64,000 bases of DNA from Haliotis asinina (Eukaryota > Mollusca > Gastropoda > Lepetellida > Haliotidae). Positions within the stretch are counted from its first letter, which is position 1. The number at the start of each line of letters is the position of its first letter. This document shows positions 24,701 to 36,700 of the stretch, piece after piece. Made by a program: the position numbers and the translations under genes. The notes beneath the pieces are model-generated. The model was given only the letters and a program-made list of their open reading frames with translations, searched no databases and was not told the DNA's origin. The stretch is taken from NCBI RefSeq assembly GCF_037392515.1, contig NC_090283.1, positions 12,964,501 to 13,028,500 on the forward strand. Reading direction: 5' to 3'.

Positions 24701-27700
24701 TTACGACGTCAACGACTGGGTGAAGCAACTTCTGCGGGTGATTAACGTCGCCTTACGGTACGTCATTGACGCTGGTCTGGACGAACGTCGGACTTCCTCT
24801 CTTTAAGTTGTTTGCTGTTTAACGTCGCACTCAGCAGTAATCCAGCTGTATGGCGGCGGTGTGTAAATAATCGAGTCTGGACCAGACAATCCAGTGATCA
24901 ACAGCATGAGGATCCATCTATGCAAATCGGATACGATGACGTATCAATCAAATTAGCGAGTCTGACAACCGTATCATTTTAGTCTCTCCAAACGGAAAGC
25001 ATGAGTTGCTGAAAATCAATTCTAACCTTGAGATTCATGAGTCCGTATGCACGCAGGTGTGTACTTGCTGCTCTGCGTCCGTATATGCGTGTGGTTTGCG
25101 AGGGTTGCTGCAAGTACTACTCAAGACGTATTACAGTGTTATTGTGTTAGCCTTAAGTGATATGGAAAGTTCTAGGGGGCCGACAAGACTGTTTCATCTA
25201 ATGTCACTCTTCATGCAAGGCAACAACAATCGCCATCGGTTAGTGCTGCTCAGGGGATGAACCACCGGTATTCCGATCTTCGACTCTTTACACCATAGAG
25301 CAGTCCCAAAATTAAATGCTGGATTTTAGAAAAGGCGTTTTATGATCCAGCGTAGCGTAGTGGTTAAATGATGTCGACATTTGAAGCCCATTTCTGGTTA
25401 TACGCCGTGATATTGCTTGAATATAACTAAACGCCGCGTAAAAACTAAGCTCACTCACTATGTTCTACACAGAGACGAATACAACACGCCACATACTATC
25501 CCCGCTCCAACACGTACTGAGACTCCTTATGGGGGCCGGCTGGTGTGGACACTTCAAGGGGGCAACACGCTGACGGTGCATCTGAAGGACAAGATGAAAA
25601 TACGTCACCGAAAGAGATGGAGTCAGGTAGGGAGAGACCTTAGCACAGGTAGAAATGTCGTGACGCCAACGTATCGGTAGAGGTAGGACTGGAGAGGCAG
25701 ACTTAGGAATGACTGGAAAGTAAGTAAAGAGATAGAAAGTTCGGGGACAGGAACGTCAAGGTATTCCCAGATATTCTGGTATTCCCAGAGTGAGGAAGCT
25801 CAGGGTCAGGGGCGTTGATGGTTTGGTAGGTGTGAGGTCAGATATGTCGCGATTTGGCAGACTTGGATCATCAGCATCGAGAGTGCGACGGAGGTAGAGG
25901 GGGAAATTCCAACAGTTAGACAGTTCAAGATCAGCATTGCCAGAGAGGTAGGGTCAGAGTTAGACAGTGTGGGGGTTAGAAGCGGGTGTAACAGACGTGG
26001 AGACAGACGTGTCGCGAGCTAGGCAGGGATCAGTTTAGACACGGCAGAGGGATTGTCAAAGTTGGCAAACAGCAGGAGACAGATGGGTCAAGGATTGGGC
26101 AGATGTAAATCAGGTAGGCCTATCAAGCGGGCGTTTTCAACACATTTCAGTCACAAGTATGTACTTGAAGGAACACGGATCATTTCAGGTGTTTGGTAAG
26201 CAAAATGAAAAGATGTCCGATCAGTCTCGATAATACAGCAGTTTATTCAGTGGGGGCAAAATATCGCGAATTTCACATCCACATCATTTGCACTAAGTAA
26301 CTGAGTGTACCATGTTCCAACATATTCCAAAGTTACAGTTCCTGGTATCAGACATCCACTCCGATACTAAATACAAACGTCTGTGATGATTAAACAGATG
26401 TTTCTCATAATTAACTATCGCCTTTAGGAAAAATATAACCGAGAGTATCCTGAGTACTGGTTTTAATACACAGGTAAATTAAGTGTTGAACCTTTTCCTT
26501 TCACTTAATGTATTCTTCTACATGTGATTGTGATTTCGATAATGATTAAATGATAAGATGAGGAACCAATATGGCTCAATAAGAATAAATTAAGAGATCG
26601 GATAACCTTGGCCTTCCATTATGCATGTTATGTTGTGGAATATATTACAAATCACCTTGCAGTTGTGTAAAATATATAATGGATATACAATATAATAATT
26701 GATAATAATGGATATACAATATAATAATCCATACATAATGGATATACAATACAATAATCCACACATAATGGACATACAATACAATAGTCCAGACATAATG
26801 GATATACAATATAATAATCCATACAAAATGGATATACAATATAATAATCCATACATAATGGATATACAATATAATAATCCATACATAATGGATATACAAT
26901 ATAATAATCCATACATAACGGATATACAATATGATAATCCATATATAATGGATATGATCGGAAACAGAAACCAAAAACAAAAAGAAAGAAAATGACTACT
27001 GGTTGTGCTTACAGTGTCAACATGGATGTGCTTGAGGTATTGGTCTGTGTTTAAATATTTGATCTGTTTCTTTAAATATTTGAACATTTCTGGCTAAATT
27101 CCAGTGTCTTGTGAGGTTTAGATCTGGGTTAGGATTGATCTTCAGTAACCCATACTTTCGTAAGAGCGACTAGCGGGACACGTTGAAACGTGTCATCATA
27201 ACTCAATTGCGTAGATCGATGCTCATGCTTTTAATCACTGGATTATCTGGACCAGACTCAAATATTTACAGACAACCACCGTATAGCTTGTATGTTGCTG
27301 AGTGCGGTGTTAAACCATAAACCAACCAGCCTACGAACATTAAAAACGTATTTGTATTTTTGTATAATTGTTGTTTAACGCCACAAGCAGCATTAGTGCA
27401 GCGATATCCAGTCAAAAAAATAGACTGATGCTCATGCTGTTAATCACTGGATTGTATGGATTGTATCATAATTATACTATTATCACTGTCAGCACAGATG
27501 AGAGGAACATGACTTCAACTCACCATGTCGTCCTTGCAGGTGATGTACCTATATTACTTCCTGGCCAATAGGCTCATGTCTGAGCAAATCGACATCAACC
27601 GGAAGCGCGTACGAGCCGATAACACGTTCCTATTGGCTCTTGATGGTGACGTCGATTTTCAACCCGAGGCTCTCCGAATGTTGGTGGACAGGATGAGGCG

Positions 27701-30700
27701 GGACCCGAACGTAGGAGCTGCGTGTGGAAGAATACATCCAATTGGCTCAGGTGGGGAGCAAAGACACGGGATAAAATTTGAATACCCATGACCAATAGAG
27801 ACTTTTCATAAGATGTTTTAAATAAGGCTACATATCGCTCAGCATCTGTGTGCATGAGCTTTGAGCATTCACTTGGCGTATGGAAGCGCTACAGACGTGA
27901 ATATTATTTATATCACTAAAGTGTTAATAATCGATCAGGATCAGTAAGCCTGAGCAACTATCTGAGATTGGTAGTTCGACCACCCGATCCCCATTTAGGC
28001 TGACTTTTACGACAGACATGCACACGTGATCCTCTAAACCGTAAACGCAACAAAACTGGACATTACGAGTATTAACAAGTAATTACATATACCCCTCTTG
28101 TACTTTTGTACATAGCTCGTGATATAGCTTACACAATGTCTGTTTACCCGGGAGTATCTGAAATGGTTTAATATGGGCGGGACTTAAAGGTATCGACGGG
28201 ACCATCAGATCCAAACCCTAACAACGTCCTAAGGTAGTGGGACATATTATTTGGAATACGCTCTGCAAACTGTCCAAATGGAATGGTTCCGTTTGACATT
28301 CTGTAACTAACCAAACCAACAACCTTATGGATGCTTTTGTGGTTGGTTTATGTGTTGTTCAACGCCACACTCAGCAATGTTACTGCTATATGACGGTGGT
28401 CTGTAAATAGTCTATTCTGGACCAGACAATCCGGTGTTGTTGTGAAACGAATAATTCAAACAACACAAACCATCAATGACGAACCATCTTGCCAGTGTAT
28501 ATTACTGCGTTTCTTACCAGGTCCAATGGTGTGGTACCAGAAGTTTGAGTATGCTGTCAGTCATTGGCTGCAGAAAGCAACAGAGCATGTGATTGGCTGC
28601 GTCCTGTGCAGCCCCGGGTGTTTCAGCCTGTTCCGAGGCTCCGCCATGATGGACGACAACGTGATGAAACGCTACACGACAACGCCAACTGAGGCCAGAC
28701 ACTACGTGCAGTATGATCAAGGTAAGAAAGAGCGTGAGTGAGTGCGTGAGTGCGTGAGTGCGTGAGTTTAGTGTTACTCCGTTTTAGCTATATCTTCGAA
28801 TCTTCGGCTTGACGAGCGAACACCTTTACCGCTAGTGTACCCCATCTTCGCCGCACTAAGGTAAATCATGAGCATATTAAATGTAGAATAATCAACGACA
28901 AAAATCAATCATAGGTTATAACCTGATCGATAACCTATCTGTTGTTTGTTGCTGTAGATACATAACGATCCGGGTTAGAACTGATCTTCCGTAACCCACG
29001 CTTGTCGTAAGCGGCGATTAACGGGATGGTCATGCTCGCTGACGTGGTTGACACGTTGTCGTGTCCCAATTGCGTAGATCGATGCTCATGCTGTTGATCA
29101 CTGAATAGTCTGGTCCAGATTTGATTGCTCACAGTCCACCGCCATATCGCTGAGTGCGGTGTAAAACTTACTCATGCACTTATTGCCTCAGTTAGCAATA
29201 CTAGGCCTTTATCGTGAAGGGTGTGTAAAGTGTCGACTTTGGACCAGACTAGACAAAAAATCGTTCTTTGTTATCACTGATGATCCATCCTCCTTTTGAT
29301 GCACGTGGACACGTAATGAGGATGTACTGTCCTCGATATCAGACCAGTATCAGATATCAGACCCTTCAGAACTGACACCACTTTCACAAAAAAATGTTGA
29401 ACAATCTTCCCTTCTTTTCTATATTATGCTGTTATCAGCACTTGTTTTGCAAGTGACATATACAATGGGGCATACATCATTAAGATATATAAATCATTCA
29501 GGAAGTGAACGATATTAAGTTGAAAGATCTAATACTTTTATCGCTGTATCTGTAATTCGTCGGAGGAACAAATAATTTTTGGGAGGTTTGGGAGAGAATT
29601 GAAAACAATAACCCTATTTTGATTTCTCTGATTGGAGAATGGAAACGTAAAACATAAACCATACCTCTGTTCAGGCAATATCCTCAACTTGATTCCACTA
29701 CCACGATAACCAAGACTGAAAACAATATTACCTTCTTACTCCGGAGGAGAGACAACAACATTGTACCCAAAAGAATCTCATCATGCCTCTGAGGTCACAA
29801 AGTAAAGTTATTCGATGACACAAGGTGAAATTGCTGTCGGAATGTTTGGCGTACTCATGGGAATTTGCGAATTAACGGCGAAATTTACGGTCTCTCGGCG
29901 TTGTTCCTGCCAACCGGATCAAAACTTGGGTGTGAGAAGTAGTTGCCAAGATATCAGGTCTGATTATCGATAAACCAATGGGCGAATGGATTGTGAACCA
30001 AACGGGTCCTGACCGTTATTAATGGTCAGAACAATGTCGAAGTTCTAAATTTGTATATTATGTGAGAAAATTATGACGTTTCCTTTCACAAAAGTTAATA
30101 TACAATAATATTATCGATAACACAGTGTGGATGTCCATAGTCATTAATAATCTATGCGACGATATGTAAGTTTAGCCAGCCCTATACTGAACCTGTAGTT
30201 GTGACTTGGTTGTGTGGCCACTTGTACAGTGTGTGAAATAGTTTCCAGATTTTCCAGTCGGGCTAGCTATGCCTGAAGTTACCAGCCCACAAAACTATTC
30301 ACTAGTCCGAAATTTGATTGCAGACACGGGTTTCATCATTAGACTGCTAATATGATGACCCAGGCCACAATCTTGCATCATTTAAAATTGTGTAATTACT
30401 TAACAAGTCAGAGAGAGCGATATATTTACACAATGACTCCATGACAATCCACCAGGCATCGGGCCAGTGACTGTGGAAAATTACTGGCCCTACTGGAATT
30501 TTAATAAACACGGACTAGCGGGAAATAGTGGCTATTTCGCACTGCACCTGTATGTTCAGGTATAAACGGACACTGCAGGTGTCTGACAAAGGATCCAGTC
30601 TACAGGTATCAGAAGAAAGGGTGGATGAGTATAGTTTTACGCGTTTCCAGCAATGACGCCGGGAAAACCGGAAATGGACACATTGTTCCCACATGGAGAA

Positions 30701-33700
30701 TCGAACCTGGATCTTCAGCGTGCCCAGCGAACGCCTTAACCACTAGCCTAACCTACCACCCCGTTATCAGATGAAACGCCTCATTAACAGACCTATGTGA
30801 TGGTTGTAAAACGTCATGTTACTGATGTCATTAAATATTTGTCCAAACTTCCACGATCCTCAGCAGGTGTTGAATAACTGTTGAGACTTTAAATGATATT
30901 TACAACCCAAGTTTCTTTTACTTGAAGGCGAGGATCGATGGTTGTGCACACTGCTCCTACAGCAAGGCTACCGAGTCGAGTACTGCGCAGCTTCCGATTC
31001 ATTTACATATGCACCAGAAGGATTTTACGAGTTCTTCAATCAGCGTCGTCGCTGGACTCCATCCACGATGGCGAACACGTTGGACCTTCTCCAGGTACTC
31101 TTGTAGACTCACAGTCCCTGAACACGACATGCGAAGTAACCACTGGTCCGCTGGCATGTGGCTAATAAAAGTCAAGTCGGGCCAGTAAAGCCCCACAGTC
31201 TTTGGCCTTACTGGCTGGTGAAATTTCATTGGGTCATTTTGAAAATATGTGATTCTCTCCGTTAAGTTATAAAACACTTTTAAATCATGCAATGGTATGG
31301 CCTGAAAACATGTTCATCATTTTGTCAGCTTAATGATGAAACCTGTGTCATACCGACAATATCTTATTCTCATCTAGTTTTGTAGCCTTCTGATTAGTTA
31401 CTACGTTCAGATTTGGGTCTAGTGAATTATGTTCTGGGGTGGTAACATTCAGAGAGAGACTGGAAACTATTTCGCTCCCTGTCTGAAATGCATCATTTTC
31501 CTTCTACCAAATATTTCTGCAATACTAAAGCGCTGCTAAATGAAGCACGAGTCCCTCAGGTTCACCTTCATATTGGAGTTCCTTTTGAATTTATAAGGAA
31601 CTATTTCCTCCTGTCAAATTATACGCCTTCAGAGAAGGGAGCAGGACAATTCCCACCCGGACAAAATCCACCCGGACAAATGCCACCTGGACAATTCCCA
31701 CCTATGACAATTCCCGCCTAGGGCAATTCCCACCTAGGACAATTCCCACCCGGTTATTCTCACTTATAATCCCCACCTTATGTGTGTCACAAAATAGTGC
31801 TTCCTTACTTAAATGCTATCATTTGTTATGTGTTAAATAGGATCAGTAAAACTGATACTAAAGCATGTCAAGAAGAAGGTAGTTCATGTTTCTTTTATAG
31901 GGCACATATGTTTAAATGATTAAATGTTGAAACTGAACTATGTTCTTCATGTTACTCTTATTTTGGGGTGGGGATTGTCCTAGGTGGGAATTGTCCTAAA
32001 TGGTAATTGTCCTAGGTGGGAATTGTCCTAGGTGGGAATTGCCCCACGTGGGAAATTTTCGGGTGGTAATTGTACGGGTGGGAATTGTCCGGGTGGGATT
32101 TGTCCGGGTGGGAATTGTCCTAGACCCTTCAGAGACTAGGCCTTAGCATATTGCTCGACGTGCCCCTGAGCTCACATACACAGAACAGTCTTGGCGGTAC
32201 AATTACTGCAAATCCGGAAGACCGCCATTTTAGTCTTTGGCTTCATATACACTCAACATCCAGTAACACAAACGATTGTGGGATGAAATCATCATGACCT
32301 ACCATCGAATCACTATTTACACGATTTATTTGTCCACGCTAAGCTTCTAACAACCCTATCCTTGACAAATCCAACTGGAACATGTCCTTTCCTATATTTG
32401 CCAAGGCTATGGGATATTACAACATTGGTTCTTGTGCATAAGAAAATGTTGTTAAAATATGAGACAGGGATTGAAAACAAAAACCTAAAAAGTACTTTTT
32501 CTTTGGGTAAGATTTTGTATGGTTTTGTCAATATTAAAAGGCACTTGTTTCCACTTGTTGCGAAGTTGCATATTCTCCTCAACGATGCCTATGTCTGTCA
32601 CATGACACATTAAAAGTCGACACAAGTTTTACACGCTCACACATAAGTCATATGTATTCAGATAAGACCATATTGTTGTTTTCCTTCCCATCATTTCACC
32701 CAAAGATCCGAAAAAGCCGACCCATGAAGGTCCGGGGTAGAATAGTCCTTCAGCAACCCATGTTTGCTATAAAAGGTGACTAACGGGATCGGGCGGTCAG
32801 CCTCACTGACTTGGTTGACACGTGTCATCGGTTCCTAGTTGTGCAGATCGATCCTCATGCTTTTGATCACTGGATTGTCTGGTCTAGACTCGATTATTTA
32901 CAGACCGCCGCCACATGGCTGGAATATTGATGAGTGCGGGGTAAAACTAAACTCACTCACTTACTCCGAAAAAGCCGAATTTTGATAGGACGTGTTTGTG
33001 TCAACGAAAAGCATATGCACGATACTGTGGATATTTCAGTTAACAGTGGTTATGTCGAATACATCGGAAACACAACCTGTAGTTAAAACAACCTGTAATT
33101 TAAATATCTTCACTGAAATATACCAACCGGCAAATAAAAATACCATCCATCAGCTAGCCCTAAATATATTAAATGTACAGCTTTCAGAGTCACTAACACC
33201 GTGAAATTATGCTGTATTTTAGGACTGGAAGAGTGTCACTAGGAAGAATGCAGATATCTCCTGCCTGTACATCATCTACCAGATGGCACTGATGGCATCC
33301 TCCATCATAACTCCAGGAACCATATTCCTCCTCATCGTTGGAGCCATTAATGTTGCCTTCCCTGAAATGCCTTTATTTGGTGCACTCATCCTCAACCTCG
33401 TACCAGTAGCTGTCTTCGTTCTTCTCTGCTTCGTGGCCAAAACCAACATACAGGTAAGTCTGCATAAACAAATAAATATTTCACGGGCACATTTGTTTCA
33501 AAAGTGACGAGGGCAGTAGGACTTTGCTTTAAAGTTTTGGTAGAAAAAAAAACCGTGTTGAAGAAGGAACACATTTTCATTTTTTTCTCCCAGAAATACA
33601 ATTTGGGAAGTTTAGCTGGTGTTAATGAGTAGTAGATTCATTCACACTCGTTCTTTCAGACAATCCTTCTCATTGTGGACAAATGGATGATCGGGACGCG

Positions 33701-36700
33701 GCCACGTCAAAACTACTATTTTTAAATGGCAATAAAAAATGTAACGCGCACAAACATAAGTGACGCGCCGATGCCCGAAAAACATTTCGCTTTCGTATTT
33801 GGCCTAAATGTGTCAGGACAGGCCTATGTGAGGCCTATATCAATTACGTGTATGAAGATTTAATTTAGACCTGATTAATATACAATACGTGCATGACGTG
33901 CGTTGGAGGCCTGACTCATTTAGAATACGTGGTTTAACCCGCAAGCTTCTGGGACTTCAGTTCTGACCCACAACGAGGCACGCGTGACACAAGTAACCAG
34001 CAGCAAATGGGTATCCGGTGGGATAAACAACGTGGCAGCTTGGGTTATCCAGGGCAGTGCCCCGTGAAGGTCCCGGGGTAGAATACGCCTTCAGCAACCC
34101 ATTAGGCGACTAACGGGATCGGGTGGTCAGACTCGCTGACTTGGTTTGCACATGTCTTTGGTTCCCAAATGCGCAGATCGATGCTCATGTTGCTGGTCAC
34201 TGGATTGTCTGGTCCAGACTCGATTATTTACAGACCGCCGCCATATAGCTGGAATATTGTTGAGTGCGGCGTAAAACTAAACTCACTCACTCACTCACTA
34301 TCCAGGGTAGTAATAATCAGATAGTAACCCTTTGATCATGTCCCTCCTTTGTGTGGAATTCAGCCCATTACATATGCTCCTTATTAATACGTACATGGGG
34401 ATGCATTTCCGACCTGAATACTACAAAATACATACATGGGGACGTATTTGAGGTTTGAATCATATATAATACGTGTACGTGTATTTTATATGCAAGACCT
34501 CCAACGAATAAAGGATCGACGTCCTTGCTGCAGCTCACATCTATTTGTATAACTTAAAGGGTAAATATTCCTCTGGGCATTCAGTTTTATATATACATAC
34601 AATCCTGACGTTATCAAGCAGGTTTCAGGATAAAGGTGTTGGCATCTGAAATAAGAAGCGGCATCAAGCCAGACATACGTAATAGTTTCAGTTTTATCAA
34701 AATTAATATATCTCCTGTTGAACAATATTAATAACAAAGCGTACGTCATCTTTCAGCTTGCTTATGCCGCGATCATATCCATCGTCTACAGTCTGGTGAT
34801 GATGCTGGTGATAGTAGGGCTGATTCAACAGGCCGCAACATTCGGATTCTGTTCCACTGCAACCATTTTCCTTGTGATCGTCACTGGGATCTTCTTCGTA
34901 GCCGCCATCTTGCATCCTCAAGAGTTAACGTGCATTATCCACGGCTTCCTGTATTTCCTGGCCCTCCCAGCCATGTCAATGATCCTCATGATCTACTCTC
35001 TTGGCAACCTCCACGTAGTCTCATGGGGAACTCGCGAGACTAAGCAAGCAGCGCCTCCTCCAGGTCAACAGCCGGAGAAGAAGATGAATGCATTACAGAA
35101 GATGTGGACTCGGATCACGGGGTCGGATGAAGGAGGAGCGTGGGACGCATTGTGCAGATGTGTCTGTTGCTCCTCCACCGCCAGCAAGGACCAGCTGGAC
35201 CAGGTGATGAAGAGGTTGGAGAAAATCGAAGCTGCAGTGGTGGAACAACCCAAAAGTGTGTACCATATACAGTAATGATTTACATATGACTGAGAAGTTA
35301 TATATATATGTTGGGTACATGATAGTTTGCCTTTTTCAGTTTATATAATGAACATAAGGGGACACTCTTTCTGAGACAAATTGTGTCACTCAATGAGAGA
35401 ATGAAAGAAAATATCTCTGCTGCCCGAGCTTAGTCTGTCGTACAGACCCTGAAGTATATATATCCAGGAAAGCCCACGCAAGTCTAGAAAATGTAGCAAG
35501 TCTACATTTCCATAGCTTCTGAAAATGAAAAATGTCTCAGGGCTCCATTTCATTATATTATGTTTTTTTCACTATGAACGTTTTTTCAGTAAAATATGTT
35601 CATTTCAGAGACTAGCTGTTAGTCTAGCCCGAGCTGTGATCTTGTAGACACTCGAGCCTCAGTATGTCTCTGCCAGTTCAAACACAGGCAAACTGTAGCG
35701 CAGCATAGAGAATATGACAAGTCTTTTTATATGCGAGCGAAGCGAACAAAGGTTGGCAACGTACTTTCCTGGCTTCGTATCGAAAACTAGTTTTCATGTC
35801 AAAATAAAATATCGCCACCATCAAAAGCACATTTCCATTTCCTCCCTTGGCTGTGCTCTCGCATTTCTACCCCATTTTACTCACGTGAAACATGTTTTAT
35901 TCAACATTTTAAGCGCCACTCGTGGTATTCAGATCGTTCTTCGCCACCATTACACCACCAACTTCCGGTTGAACGGACTGACAAAACAAGAATATGCAGA
36001 AATTAGAAAGAAATACCACATGCCTAATTTTATCATGAACCTGTTGGAGTTTATTTGTCTTATCTGTCGTCGCCATTAGTAGCATTTTCGTAACATTTAT
36101 TCTCCATAAAAGACTTCTGGCGCAATGGTCGAATGAAGCAAGGGAGGTAACTGTAAGTATTCCATATTGAATAATACCCCCTGTTCCTTCACTCCGTTGA
36201 ACCGGAAGCTGGAAGGGGGTATGGAGGAAGGAGAACGGTCAGATATACCACGAGTTGCGCTTAAAAGTTTGAATGAAAAATATTTCACGTGACTAATTGT
36301 CCAACATGGGGTTCGAAATGTAAGAGCACAACCCAGTGAAGAAATGGGTGTATACTTTTGATGGTGGCGATATTTTATTTTGACAGAAGCGAGGAAAGTA
36401 CGTTGCCAACCTTTGCTCGCTTCGCAAAAGTCTGGCTGTGGTTCAAACACCAGGAAACCCACTTGTTCAACATAGTCTTTGACAAAGTGCCTTTGAGCAG
36501 TAGGTGCAATAGAAATATTAATTATATTTATCATAAAAAAACCACCCGTATACTCACGTGATAATCCGTTGAACTCTGCTGGACCCGAAAGACAATTATG
36601 GACGAAGACACTCAATTGTTTTGATCTCATTAGACTTACATACTAATACTATAATTTGAAGCTGACATTTCCATAGGCCCGGTCATATATATCAACTCTT

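Larger units (their letters stand above)
25627..27539 (+). other. Chitin synthase intron 8
   Basis: 1.9 kb. The first 480 bases are purine-rich with diverged 'ggtcag' and 'agacag' repetition. Then come the 30 bp minisatellite at 26.68-26.96 kb, a SINE at 27.1 kb and a mixed SINE fragment at 27.37-27.47 kb. Confidence 0.7.

Noticed and set aside
26590-27087. Overlapping ORFs of 96-165 codons on the minus strand and 98 on the plus strand, with peptide repeats
   Set aside because: They follow from a 30 bp minisatellite; all frames repeat every ten codons. No start context, splice sites or homology.
36097-36630. 177-codon minus-strand ORF in chitin synthase intron 13
   Set aside because: Lies in the right arm of the foldback; the left arm gives a similar peptide in mirror, so it is repeat-derived.
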